NCBI GenBank assembly: GCA_018806985.1
Contig: JADANN010000198.1
Coordinates: 977,501 to 1,041,500 of the forward strand
Source of the DNA: Angiostrongylus vasorum
Taxonomy: Eukaryota > Nematoda > Chromadorea > Rhabditida > Metastrongylidae
Direction: 5' to 3'
Length of the DNA stretch: 64,000 bases
Position 1 is the first letter of the stretch, and the number at the start of each line of letters is the position of its first letter. Below are positions 54,001-64,000 of the stretch, in pieces. A program made the position numbers and the translations under genes. The notes beneath the pieces were generated by a model. That model saw only the letters and a list, made by a program, of their open reading frames with translations. It searched no databases and was not told where the DNA came from.

Positions 54001-54396
54001 CGCTGTCGAAAGAACGATACTAGGAGTATCTCATTTCACATTAACAAGGGATGGGATCCAAAGCTCCGACCTGCGTCAACGCGCAAAGATCAAAAGATGC
54101 CGTTCTTTACGCCAAGCAGTAGAAGATAAGATGGGCTGAACACATAACTCGTGTGAAGGACAACCGATGGACAAGCGCAATTAGTGACTGGATTCATCGG
54201 GATATCAAACGTACTACAGGAAGACCACTGATCCGATGGTCAGAGTTCTTCATGAAGAACCTAGAAGAAAGATATGATGGATATGATGCTCGACGAGTCC
54301 CTAGAGCACGCGACAGGGGAAAAATGAAAGATTTACTGACGCCCGCTCGAATCACTCGACGATCAACGGCACTACAGGTTATACAGGTGACAGGGG
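51028..54396 (+). mobile_element. RTE-type LINE, copy 2 (nearly full length, degenerate)
   Basis: Same orientation and structure as the copy at 7.0 kb, about 44 kb away. The first 1.3 kb are nearly identical between the two. It retains a clearer 3' part: DNRWTSAISDWIHRDIKRTT and GRPLIRWSEFFMKNLEERYD (54153-54497). It ends near ACAGGTTATACAGGTGACAG. It is inactive because of frameshifts and the shared TGA after the endonuclease frame. Confidence 0.92.
51586..52011 (+). pseudogene. RTE endonuclease domain, copy 2
   Basis: 141 residues, differing from copy 1 at only a handful of positions (for example NDTGEE for YDTGEE). The motifs [15 protein letters not shown] and VYAPTSN are kept. It terminates at the same TGA before DINAKIG. 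The next block reads SDYRLF (usual SDHRLL). Confidence 0.85.
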
Positions 54397-54497
54397 GCTA
54401 TCGCGTTCACCACCTCACCATAGAAGTACTTCGTTTCGCCTTTTTCTCAGCCTTTCTCTTCCTTTCACTTAATAATCCCCCCATTAAAAAAGTGTAG
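52242..54497 (+). pseudogene. RTE reverse transcriptase region, copy 2
   Basis: Split over frames 52242-52538, 52644-53012, 53054-53239, 53185-53514, 53638-54129 and 54153-54497. FIDLQKAFD (motif A), RGGRQGYTISPKFFTATL (motif B region) and the FADD box near 53590 (out of frame with its neighbours) are visible. A TAG replaces the codon after ATL at 53512. This is the better-preserved of the two reverse transcriptases. Confidence 0.85.
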
Positions 54498-54509
54498 GCA
54501 GTAAATAAA

Positions 54510-54710
54510 AAGTAACGAGATGTTGAGGTATTCGCAATCCACGGAGGCCCTGCAGTGTGTAACGCGCGAGACCCCGGAAAGGGTAATCGTGATTCGATTT
54601 GGCCCAGGGTCCAAGTTTTGCGAATATCTCAGCATCGTTGGGGGTTTTTATTTCACGTCATGCCTTTCCGGTAAGATTAAAGTAGGCAGAAAATAAAGCG
54701 TTAACATAAA
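54510..54710 (+). repeat. SINE-like repeat, family B
   Basis: GTAACGCGCGAGACCCCGGA, GGCCCAGGGTCCAAGTTTTG, ATATCTCAGCATCGTTGGGG. It follows the 3' end of RTE copy 2 after about 115 bases. Confidence 0.65.
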
Positions 54711-55064
54711 TTGAATAGTTTTTGTATCAATTCTGTAGTGCTGGACACCTTGGGATACTCGCTGATTCTGATTGCTTCTCTATCAGTTAGTGACAAATTG
54801 GGGCTTTTCACAAGGTATACTATCTGTAGTCGATTTTTTCGGTAATTGCCTTCTAGATAGATTTAATATTATTGACACTTTCATGCCGGCTGTGTATTTA
54901 TCTATGTATGTACAAGAAGTTGAAATCATCTCTTACCAGCAAAACTCCATCCAAAGTTGAACGCATCGCATTTGCTGTTTCTATCGCCCAACAACTCATT
55001 TTCTATATACTTTGTTATTGTTAGTAAATCCTGTTTTTCACATTTTGTTTATCCTCTCTTCTCA

Positions 55065-55440
55065 GCGTTTTACACCCTCATCGTGGCTGAGAGTTGTTCC
55101 TGGGTGTTGGGCTGCAATGTACAACGGGGGCTCATCCCCCCAGCAGGGTCTCCCAAGCTGAGAAGGAGTTCGACGTTTACATGCGGAAGCCCAGCTACGA
55201 ATATATCAATGCCAGATATCACTACCGTCCTGGTACCAAACTAGTTGGATGGTGGTAAATCTCTCTCTGATCCATAAGGACGGCTACTACTTGAAGAGGT
55301 GACCTGACGATGGCTTCGGTTAGACCTACGTCGACACTCCACAGAACCGTAATGGCCAAACCCATAAGTATCCGGAATAAAAATTACGCTGGGGTCCGCA
55401 CAACGAATGATACGGGGCATCCAAGTATTCAAGTAAGCTT
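55065..55440 (-). repeat. Family C repeat
   Basis: CACCCTCATCGTGGCTGAGA, CTACCGTCCTGGTACCAAAC and CGGGGCATCCAAGTATTCAA, minus orientation, full length. Confidence 0.7.
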
Positions 55441-55794
55441 ATCCTCTAGTCTGTTCTTTGCATCCGTCCTCGGTTTTGCAACGTTCCACACTACCGAACC
55501 CAACATCTCTTTGGCCTCTTTTAGATAAAGAGAAATTTTGCTGTCACCTTATTCACCTATCAAGTGCATCTTTTCGCACGCTATCCATTAACGTGTGCCA
55601 CCGATGACGTCATTTTTTTGACCCGCTTATTATAGGGTGTGCTTGATAGGTGCGCTGCTGTTTTGTATGTTACTATCGTCCACAATACCCCCATAACTGT
55701 AAGCATTTGGATGTATTCTGCAGTCTATCTTAGGCCTATTTCGGTACTTTTTACCCCCACACATTCTATATAATAAACATAATTTGTCAATGCA

Positions 55795-56045
55795 CGTGTG
55801 CCGTCGCGGTTAGAGGCACCCTACAAGACACATCTGATCATTGGTTCGACCACGCCAAAGGTCCCGGCCTCACCAAGCCTTCCATCCCACCCTGCTCGCC
55901 AAAAATGGCACCAAACTTGTCTGGCTTGTCTGGACGGCTTGCAACACTGACTTGATGGGCCAACGCTCCTCATTGTACAGGCTGTATTTGAATGCAACTA
56001 CTTCTAGCGATGCTTTATGAAGACGAACGCATGGCGCATTCTTTA
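55795..56045 (+). repeat. tRNA-like SINE, family A
   Basis: The head GTGTGCCGTCGCGGTTAGAG has lost the usual A box. The body CACCAAGCCTTCCATCCCAC and the tail TTATGAAGACGAACGCATGG are recognisable. Confidence 0.65.
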
Positions 56046-56384
56046 GGCATTGTTCAGTACCGAAAGCTTAATAGAGTTTTATTTTCTAAACTGTCTCATC
56101 ATAGGGACTGGAATTAAAACAACGATGAATTGCTAGTCAGGAAACTAAGGCGGGGGTTTTTTGTATATTTTAGGAGTTTTTTTTCCGAGCGATGCCCTTC
56201 ACAGTATCTGTGTTAAGTATTTGGTATGTATTTGTGTATCTGATAAGCTATCGATTATTACTAGAAGCGCGGAAAAAATCTCAATGCGGCAAAATAAACA
56301 GCTACCGACAATTGACATAAGAGTGCCTCGCTGACTGATAACTGGCTCGAAAGAAAGAATAAAAAACTCCTCAATTGTTTACTT

Positions 56385-56765
56385 ACTTAGTTGGATACTT
56401 GGATGGCCTGTCCTCACCGGTTGTGCGGGCCCCAGCGTAATTTCCACGTTTTCGGAGTTTTGCTGGTTCAGTCACTGTGTTTCTTTGGAGTCCCGAAGTC
56501 AATCAGGCCAAAGTCTGCCCGAGGTCGTCAACACCACAGGTAGCCGCAGCCGCTGTGGATCAAAGGGAGATTTGCCACCATGCGACTAGTTTGTTACCGG
56601 GACGGTGATGGATCCCTGGTATTTGTTTACTCTTAGCTCGGCTTCCTAATGGAAACGCCGGGCTCCTTCTCGGCTTGAGAGACGACGAATCCCCGCTGTA
56701 CATCGCAGCCCGACACGCAGGAACACTTCCCAGCCACGATGCGGCGGTAAATCGTTGGGAGGCCT
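56385..56765 (+). repeat. Family C repeat
   Basis: TACTTACTTAGTTGGATACT, AATCAGGCCAAAGTCTGCCC, TTGTTACCGGGACGGTGATG, TCCCAGCCACGATGCGGCGG. Full length. Confidence 0.75.
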
Positions 56766-57589
56766 CATTTGGATTATCCAACAAAACTGAACCCAGAGTC
56801 GTTGAAGAGTCGTCAACATAGATCCGATGTCTTGTTGTTCCGTTGGAAATAGAAATTTTATTGTGGTGTTCGGAGTGCATGAGCGACTGTTTAGCCGCAG
56901 ACGTGTTCACATGAACGCATGGAGAATAGTGAGAATTAACTGTATTGTGAAGATGTGGAACAAATTGCGACAGCTCCCTTCAAGATTTAAGTGCTTCTAA
57001 GTTATTTTCAAATTGGTTATCTTCCTACGTTGTCAAGTGGCTGGTGAAAACTGATCGAGTGTCGGAAGTGGATACGTTCTGAGTGGGTGTAAAAAGTGTA
57101 AATTATTTGCTAAGTTTCCATTTTTTGTGTGTAATATGCGATGTTTCTAAGAGTGCGCTATTTGAAAACACATCGATGAAGCGGCTTCTACGATGCTGTG
57201 TCAAAATTTCGATGAACCATCACATCAGGGACGTGTTAACGCTCCCTCTCACCAAACTGTGCTGCTTTTCCTGTATAATAACCAAGTGAATCACGTGAGA
57301 CTAGCAATACGAACGGGATCGTATAAAAGCCTGTTGTTTCATGTTTGAATGCCCAGAGAGTCGGACAGCTCATGGTCCGACGACGTCTGTGGTGGAGAAG
57401 CTATCAAGGAAGAGCAAACGTTACATCAAATGAGTTCTTTGTTTAAAATGAACAGTCGAGAAGAAAACTTATTAGAATCGATACCTGTGCTCGCGAAAGT
57501 GTTGATTACCTTAACGTAATCGAATTTACCTCAGTACTTCCATCTCATACTTATATCAAATTTCTTAACCAGCTCTGTTCAACATGTAT

Positions 57590-57985
57590 CTAGATACTAG
57601 ATATCTCAGCACCCTCGTGGTTGATTCTGCATAATGCCCTGCCGTAAAAAATTCTACGAAGCAGTAAATAAAAAAAGTAAACATTGTGGTTTCGACTGCA
57701 ACCTCAGCTTAACTGGGTTCAATGTCGATGTGGGCTCTCAGATCAATCCCGTTGACAGATGATTGCTGATGGCACTGGTAGATAGAAAACTAGCTGAGAG
57801 AAACGCAGAGCAAGGGCCTCCCGTGGCGCAATGTGTAACGAGCGAGCCCCCGGAAAGGGAAATCGTGGCTCGATCTGGCCCGGGATCCAAGTTTTGCGAT
57901 CATCTCAGCATCGCTGTGGTTGATTTCGGATAATACCCTGCCGTGAAAATTGTGGTAAGCAGTGAGTAAAAAAAGTAAACATTAT
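57590..57985 (+). repeat. SINE-like repeat, family B (two units)
   Basis: A partial unit (57600-57690) is followed by a full unit with TGGCGCAATGTGTAACGAGC (A-box-like), CCCCCGGAAAGGGAAATCGT and GATCATCTCAGCATCGCTGT. Same two-unit order as at 630-965. Confidence 0.7.
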
Positions 57986-58489
57986 CTAGATGCATTCATA
58001 TATCTCTCTGCAAAGCATCACTAAGATGAAAACATTTGGATTGAAGATGTATTTTGTTCAATGATCTGATCGTGATGGAGTGTACGATAAGGAGAAAATT
58101 TTAAAATTATATTTGGAAGTAGCTTATGATGATTTGGTCTTGTAGCTGGAAATGGTCATAGCCTTCGAGAAAAAAAAGAAAGAAAAAGAGAAGAAAAATG
58201 AAAAGCACAAAAAGACGAAGTTCATGCTAGACCGTTTGGGGAAATGCTTGGATACGTTTTGGTTACCAAATTATGGCTTAGCATTAATGTACAACCTTTT
58301 TTGTGCTCATGTTTCTGAGGAGTGCGAAGTCTCCGTGTTCGCGTCCCACCCGTAGAAAATCTTCCCTGTAAACTCTATTCAACAAAGGGACACCTCCTTC
58401 TTTAATTATACGTTTTTTATCGAGTTCGTACCATCAGATATGGAAAAAACCACATTTGCGTTTTGAGGTGCTTTATGGTAACAACTATA

Positions 58490-58785
58490 AGCAGGTCTGG
58501 TAATGGGCGCCTGTGGCTGCAGTAGTAGGAGGGAGACTCCCTTGCAGTATACATGGGATCGATTCCCAAGCCCATGACTCACCAAGCCTTTCATCCCTCC
58601 GAGGTCGGAGAATTGGTACCAGCCTTGTCTGGGAGGATAGCAGCACTGGCTGGAAACATCGTTAGGCCACCCGAGTCATTGTAAAAGCCAGATATGCATT
58701 CAATCACTTCCAAACTATGCTTAAAGAAGTCGAATGCATGGCGCATCTCTCAGGGATTGATCAACGCCGAAAAGCTTTATCCTTT
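58490..58785 (+). repeat. tRNA-like SINE, family A
   Basis: Head near 58505, body CACCAAGCCTTTCATCCCTC, tail CAGGGATTGATCAACGCCGA at 58750. Confidence 0.72.
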
Positions 58786-59284
58786 CTTTTTTTATGGGAA
58801 TATTTTAAAAGAATTTCTTTCAAGATCGAACTTCATGGAAGGAAAACACCACTTCCGTTCATGTGCAAATGAGTTACTTGCTTGTAGCCCTCGAAACCGT
58901 CCTACACTATCGTTTTCACTTCACTGTGAATTAAATTCTAAAAAGAAATGTATTTAGCAATTACAGTTTCCTAAAGTTCTAATACAGAATCGTTGAAATT
59001 TGCAGATGTTTTCGTTCTTATTATTGAAGGCGAGTAATGGAAAGTCCCAAAGGAGCTGGTTGCCACACCAAATGGGTACATCGTTCGGAAGGGGAAAAAA
59101 ACATTGTTTTACTGTTACTTACTTTTTTTTAAAGAGCGCTATTTCAGGTACAAATTTTCTTCAATTCGGTGACATTTTTCTTCATGTGTACTGCAGATTA
59201 ACACCGCGTTTGATCCGAACTTTGTCAACTAACAAGCCGAATTTTCATGCCTGCTAAATTCACTGATTTTGCCATACCAAAGAA

Positions 59285-59500
59285 ATACTATAAATGTAAC
59301 AACTGTGATGCCGAGGTATTTTCAAAACTCCACACCGCAAGGGACTGCGGTGGGGATCGAACTCGCTAGTACCTTCTTCGAGTGCTAACGTGTTCACCAC
59401 CACACCATGCAGGTCCTTCTTCTCGCCTTTTTTCTCAGCCAGTTTTCTATCTAACATCGCCATCACCAATCACCTCTCAACGGGTCGAAATCACAATGTC
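59285..59500 (-). repeat. SINE-like repeat, family B
   Basis: TGTGATGCCGAGGTATTTTC, GGTGGGGATCGAACTCGCTA, then CAGCCAGTTTTCTATCTAAC and ATCACCTCTCAACGGGTC. Confidence 0.65.
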
Positions 59501-59654
59501 AACTTGGTTTAAATTTTTCCACAGTGCAAGTTTTGAATTGAAGCATAATGGCTCAAAAGACCGACTTTCTATAAATCTCGGCATAAATAATCAACATATC
59601 TGTTTCTATGTTTCCATGAACTGATCTAGTTGAGCTTATGCGAGGTTAGTATAG

Positions 59655-59714
59655 CTGTTGTTGTTGTTGTTATTATTATTATTTATTATTACTATTATTA
59701 TTATTAATTATTTA

Positions 59715-59777
<63 letters not shown>

Positions 59778-59790
59778 TATTATTATTGTT
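59655..59790. repeat. GTT/ATT trinucleotide array inside a PLE-type repeat
   Basis: GTT units grade into a long ATT array. It occupies the position of a GTT array at 10635-10680 in the sister copy. Confidence 0.88.
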
Positions 59791-59796
59791 GGTCGA

Positions 59797-59834
59797 TGGC
59801 TGACGTTTCGGCGATTTCGCCTTCCCTCGGAGCT
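59797..59834 (-). ncRNA. Hammerhead-ribozyme-like motif (core mutated)
   Basis: Minus strand: AGCT, CCGAGGGA, A, GGCG-AAAT-CGCC, GAAAC, GTC, AGCC. The first box is altered and lengthened; the second half is intact. Confidence 0.45.
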
Positions 59835-59944
59835 ATGCTGTTATGAGTGTGACTCATAGGCAACAGCAAAAAGCATAATGTGTCTTCGACTGTTCAGCTT
59901 ACACAAGGTTGTTACTAAATTCTTGTTCTGCTAACGTTTCAACG

Positions 59945-60135
59945 TTTCGTTTTAGCGCAGTGTTTAGCGAGTCCACTAGGTTCTGGTTCGACTCCCTCCC
60001 CCAATACTCTCATCCAATCCACGTGGGAACGCCTTATGTCGGTTATCTCCAAGATTGCAACAAGAATAGAATCGGCAAGCATTCCGCGACATTCATAAAG
60101 AGGACGAATTCCTCAGGCAATAGGTGAAACAACAC
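59945..60135 (+). repeat. tRNA-like SINE, family D
   Basis: GTTTTAGCGCAGTGTTTAGC (A box), CTGGTTCGACTCCCTCCC (B box), and ATTCCGCGACATTCATAAAG in the body. Confidence 0.6.
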
Positions 60136-60291
60136 GCTAACCTTTTTTTACCAATCTCGTGTCAGCTCAGCCATGTTGAAAATTATTACCAAGCGAAATG
60201 TTTGAAGACTGGGCAATGAATCCTACGAAAAACGCATCAAGTGCAAGAAGTTATCGAAACGGCGTAGTATATGTGATGACGAGTCGTGTAA

Positions 60292-60359
60292 ATATATATA
60301 TGTATATATAAATAAACAATAATAATAAATAATAAATAACATATATATGTATATATATG

Positions 60360-60404
<45 letters not shown>
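60292..60404. repeat. TA-rich microsatellite
   Basis: TA runs interrupted by AATAATAAATAATAAATAAC and GTATATATATGTATGTAT. Confidence 0.9.
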
Positions 60405-60406
<2 letters not shown>

Positions 60407-60599
60407 AACATGAACCGACATCACCTACTACCATCCACGGAATTCTTTATATACGTGTGTTCGGCTGCTGCTTGAGAATTTTTGGTCTGCTTTATCAGTG
60501 TCGTTGAATGCCGATCGATTAGACTCCCTGTGGAACCCTTAGATAGCCGTGTTAGAGCCTTCCTAGGTTTTCAACATGGATCACAGTATTCGGAAGTTG

Positions 60600-60722
60600 T
60601 GCAACGCGAGAAGCTCTTCAGAGACAAGTCAGCTACCAATTCCCAACTGCAAAGGAATGAGAGGCTTGGTGGTCCAGGTGTGGGGTCGAACCAGAGCGCA
60701 CGTGGCGTCGCTACTAATGCTT
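60600..60722 (-). repeat. tRNA-like SINE fragment, family A
   Basis: GGAATGAGAGGCTTGGTGGT and GTGGGGTCGAACCAGAGCGC, minus orientation, correspond to the head and B-box part. Confidence 0.5.
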
Positions 60723-60957
60723 TATATATGTTGTTATTCGATTTATTGCGTAAGTTCATCATTGTTCGGAGTTCGTAAGGTGAGCATGAGTATGATGTTG
60801 TTGGAACATTCATATCTAGTACTTAAAGATCGAATATGTGTGGTTGCCTTGGCCACTCGCAAAACTTTTTGTAATGTTTCGATGACGTGAGATTCCCTTT
60901 TTCAAGGACCAGAAATTCAGGTTAACAATAAAAATAAAAATTTCTTCGGTGATTTAG

Positions 60958-61176
60958 TCGCAATCCGTCGTCGGATTTCCACAGCCCAATTTTCTGGATA
61001 AGAGCTCGCTGGACGTTGTTTCTCTTTCGAAGATCGACGCGACCATATCATCTGTTATGATCGATGCTGTTATTCTCCATGTTAATATTCTAACCGGATG
61101 CCAAACCCTTGCTATAGCGATCTCGCCTTTGAAATTTCCCAAATTCACCGTATTCTATTCACAATTGCTACTCGGT
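60958..61176 (+). CDS. Candidate exon, unknown protein
   Basis: It is open for 72 codons from a GATTTAG acceptor to a possible donor GGT|GTGTAT; it starts SQSVVGFPQPNFLDKSSLDV and includes a hydrophobic stretch (MIDAVILHVNILTG). The opposite strand is also open over most of this length (61148-60954), so strand is not certain. No family recognised; coding potential is inferred from length and splice-like borders only. Confidence 0.33.
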
Positions 61177-61754
61177 GTGTATTTCTTACAGCTTAATTTG
61201 ATTCAAGGGGACTAAGCATAGCCCTTGAGTTTTTGACTGCTGTGTGTAAAAGTCGATCCATGCACTTTGAGGTCGATTCAAGGGTTTCATAAACTCGCTC
61301 TCCAACGTTGTATCAGCGAACCCATATTTCTCTGGTTCTCAGTTCTGAATGAGTTTCCGATTTTCGGCTGGATCCATGGTTGCTTGGTCAGATGCTTTTT
61401 GACATAGGATCGGGCCGTTTATCAATGTTATTCCAGGCGATTTCCCCAGCCGCGAATCGATTTGTTCCCACACTCATTCCATTATGAACAATAAGTTAAT
61501 TAGTGACTTGCTTTTTAAATTATAAATATGTTTGAAATCTGCAATGAAACGCATAATAGTGTTGCACAAAGTCAATGACACTTATCCCTCTCCTCCATTC
61601 TCGTTGGAATTTGTTGGAAAACGAATGTTTCTAGGTCAAGTTGCTTCTTTATTTGTTTATTTAATAGTCTCTTTTCGCAAAGAATTCTGCAGATGTCATC
61701 CTACATACGAATTTACTTAACGAGAATGCTACTGTTGCGGACTTTTTTCCCTAG

Positions 61755-61905
61755 GTTTCCCCAAAACATAGGCCATCTCGTCCACGGGCCGTCACCGATG
61801 GTTGCCGGCTCTTTCCGCGATCCCCGTTTATCGAAGGATTTCCCTTGCGAGTGGGTTTCCTTCAAGGCAGTGGCGCAGGGAATAGTGCACTTCAGAAACA
61901 GCTGA
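61755..61905 (+). CDS. Candidate last exon, unknown protein
   Basis: After a strong acceptor (CTTTTTTCCCTAG) the frame FPQNIGHLVHGPSPMVAGSF runs 50 codons to TGA. Base composition is more GC-rich than its surroundings. No family recognised. It could belong with the exon at 60958, which is on the same strand. Confidence 0.33.
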
Positions 61906-61909
61906 CGAG

Positions 61910-63640
61910 ATAAAAGTTCTCCCTTGCAAAATGATTCATATTAGGCGGAAATTACAAGAGGAATCACAATTGGCTGCTGCTAAATAGCTTAAGCAATTTC
62001 TCACGACGACAACATCGAAATTAGAACGAAATGCCAATTTCGCAACTGGTCTTCCCAACAATGTTGAGAGGCAGTAAGCCTGGTTGAAAGCCAGTAGTAC
62101 TCCACACCACTTAGATCAGGGTGTTGATGCCATTAAACAGTGCTGTATTGCTCTTTAATGGGCCTCTTCGTAGTGTTCCCCTCCTTGGATATTCAGGAGT
62201 GGGCTCCATGTTTGTGGCATGCCACCCACCGACCGCTATATCACTGCTGCGATGCTCTTAGCGTCTGTGTTTGCTCTTCAATTTTCTTCTGGCTATGTAA
62301 ATCTATTGATTGAGTAGACGTGGCGTTTCGCTTCCAATACAAATTTCAGTATGTAAGGGACAACTTCCTCCATTAGCAGCTCCACTTTGTAGAAACAAAT
62401 TGATCTTTTCCATTTCGTAATTGTATGTATGTGGTAGGAATAGAATGAACGTGGATGTAATTTTTCGAAACCGACTTCCATTTCACCTTGGCATGACTAG
62501 TCAAAACGCATTCTTTCTTTGATGAGCTTACACGAGGTTGATAAACACATTTATCTATTTATTTACTTATAAATATATTTACCAACCTCGTGTAAGCTCA
62601 TCAAAGAAAGAATACATCTAGATATAGTTGTTTACACAATACTAGTAAAGTCATGACTATAACAGTTGTTATCAGACGCATTCGTATAGGCTGGAAACGC
62701 TAGAGAATTCTGATTTGCAATTTAAATCTTCTACGCCTTTTCCACATTCGCTATCTCCCTCACTTATGTTCTCAATTGCGGCTTGTTTTTTTTCGGAACC
62801 AGGTAAGCTTCAACACCTTTGACTGAAGCCGATGGTTTTGACTTGCAAATAGCCGGCTTCTCACCGATAAGTATGTTCTTCGGTCGGCACTGAGACTGTG
62901 TTACCTTTGCTTCCAATCGTCGTTATTCACTCAGCTCTGCAATGTGTAGACTACAACCTACGGAACCGGTGCTCTTCATAACAGCTACCCATCTGCGGTG
63001 ACCTGACAACCGGGTTTTGCCTGGATTATGTTTGTTTTCTTTTGGTACGATATTCTCGGTCCATGACAATGAGACTCATTGCCGGAAACCGGTTCGATCC
63101 AAGCTGGTATTCCATTCGGCTGTGTAGTCCTCCCTTTTGAGTCATCACTGTATGCTTCTCTGACATTGTTCAGCGAGTTGTTCTATTCGCGTAGTTGTCA
63201 GGATCGTTGACAGGTTTTTTATTGATATACGAATTAAACCGGTATAATAATAGAATAATGCGATTCGGAACTTTGACCGCTAAAAGTACATTGGTAATGC
63301 CACAGTTCGATTTCGTTGAAGTCCTTTCAAAAAGTGCAAAGCTGTTTCCGAGCAAGCGCGCCAACTATTTTCACTTCAACTTTTAATTGAGATTTTTTCC
63401 AAATGTGACCATTCCATCTATGAACATAAAACTCATAGTGATAGTGTTTCTGTTAAGAATATAGGTGAATTACTATGAGGTGCTTTTTCATATAAGCTCG
63501 GACAACGAAAAGCTGCACTGAACTGGCAGAAGAACAAAACCTAGGCGATTTCGAATCACATCTATTTGACGGAAATCATTAGAACCATATCCGTTGTACG
63601 AAATACAAAGCATTCCTTCTTCTAAAATATTTTCTTTTTT
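61910..63640. other. Intergenic or intronic, hairpin only
   Basis: Apart from the inverted repeat at 62.5 kb nothing was recognised. A plus-strand frame at 63254-63386 (MRFGTLTAKSTLVMPQFDFV) is protein-like but has no splice support. Confidence 0.3.
62514..62615. repeat. Near-perfect inverted repeat (hairpin)
   Basis: Left arm TTCTTTCTTTGATGAGCTTA then CACGAGGTTG; right arm CAACCTCGTGTAAGCTCATC then AAAGAAAGAA, with about 38 AT-rich bases between. The arm core GTGTAAGCTCA is the sequence that follows the hammerhead-like motifs at 31.2 and 31.6 kb, so this is probably a PLE-related fold-back. Confidence 0.75.
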
Positions 63641-63751
63641 TACAGCCGTTTTACTTATTTGTAGCTTATCTCACACGTTTTTCTGAAATGGACTCATGTT
63701 TTTGCAATAGTTGCTTTTGAAGTGCTTCGTTTTCTAAGTTATTTTTTATAG

Positions 63752-63814
63752 GTAATTCAATATTTCTGGGGCCGAATACTGGGTAATCAAACTGTGCAAC
63801 AAGAGTTCTTTATT
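63752..63814 (+). CDS. Candidate small exon, unknown protein
   Basis: Bounded by TTTTTTATAG and ATT|GTAAGT; 21 codons reading VIQYFWGRILGNQTVQQEFF I. Both splice sites are good and the sequence is protein-like. The rest of the gene would lie beyond the window or in unrecognised exons to the left. Confidence 0.42.
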
Positions 63815-63824
63815 GTAAGTCTAT

Positions 63825-63950
63825 AAATGACCCGCATGGTATGGTGAGCGCGTTATCTCCCGGATAGGGTAATAGTACGTTCGTTCCCCACCTTAGACAC
63901 CTGCGGTCCGGAGTTTTGCAAGTATCTCAGCATCATTGTAAGTTCTTTAT
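63825..63950 (+). repeat. SINE-like repeat, family B
   Basis: GAGCGCGTTATCTCCCGGAT, GTACGTTCGTTCCCCACCTT and GCAAGTATCTCAGCATCATT. Starts about ten bases after a candidate exon end. Confidence 0.6.
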
Positions 63951-64000
63951 TATTCATCGGAAAGCGGCGCTAGGATAGTATTTTGTTTCGTAGTGCTGAA

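Larger units (their letters stand above)
59555..59840 (-). mobile_element. PLE-type terminal repeat, second subfamily
   Basis: CGACTTTCTATAAATCTCGG, then GAGCTTATGCGAGGTTAGTA, a GTT/ATT trinucleotide array and GATGGCTGACGTTTCGGCGA, parallel to 10525-10720. Only one arm is present here. Confidence 0.65.

Overview
This is a eukaryotic window, most likely from a strongylid (hookworm-type) nematode. The evidence is a two-exon-to-many-exon host gene structure with nematode-like splice sites (TTTCAG acceptors, some introns of 58 to 120 bases), candidate spliced-leader acceptors just upstream of start codons, and two host genes whose reconstructed proteins match conserved animal families. The dominant retroelement is an RTE-type LINE of the kind that is very abundant in Ancylostoma-like genomes. 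The genus is an inference from these features, not a measurement.

Host genes. (1) On the minus strand, from about 31.8 kb down to 3.4 kb, lies an otopetrin-family proton channel gene. At least eight exons can be read, spread over 28 kb of introns filled with repeats. Its exons have good splice sites, but three exons carry a single-base frameshift and a fourth may, mostly in short homopolymer runs. (2) On the plus strand, from 40.16 to 47.06 kb, lies a complete seven-exon gene for the autophagy protein Atg101 (C. elegans EPG-9), about 238 residues, with a GC-AG last intron and a likely trans-splice acceptor before the ATG. (3) At the right end (61 to 63.8 kb) there are isolated candidate exons of unknown identity.

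Repeats fill the rest. There are two nearly full-length, near-identical RTE copies (7.0 to 10.3 kb and 51.0 to 54.4 kb), plus an internally deleted copy inside an Atg101 intron (44.3 to 46.3 kb), a 5'-inverted copy (20.2 to 22.2 kb) and a 3' fragment (42.2 to 42.9 kb). Penelope-like elements (PLEs; reverse transcriptase plus GIY-YIG endonuclease) sit as head-to-head inverted pairs at 24.5 to 27.3 kb and 35.3 to 38.4 kb, with smaller fold-back remnants at 2.3 to 2.6, 10.5 to 10.8 and 39.0 to 39.4 kb. Their terminal repeats carry motifs with the layout of short-stem-III hammerhead ribozymes. At least three tRNA-like SINE families, one 400-base non-tRNA repeat family, decayed mariner transposases and several microsatellites make up the rest.

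How it works together: the two host genes are unrelated in function (acid-gated proton conductance; initiation of autophagy with Atg13). The retroelements are almost all broken. The SINEs probably depend on the LINE machinery. The PLE-associated ribozyme motifs are the most unusual signal in the window.
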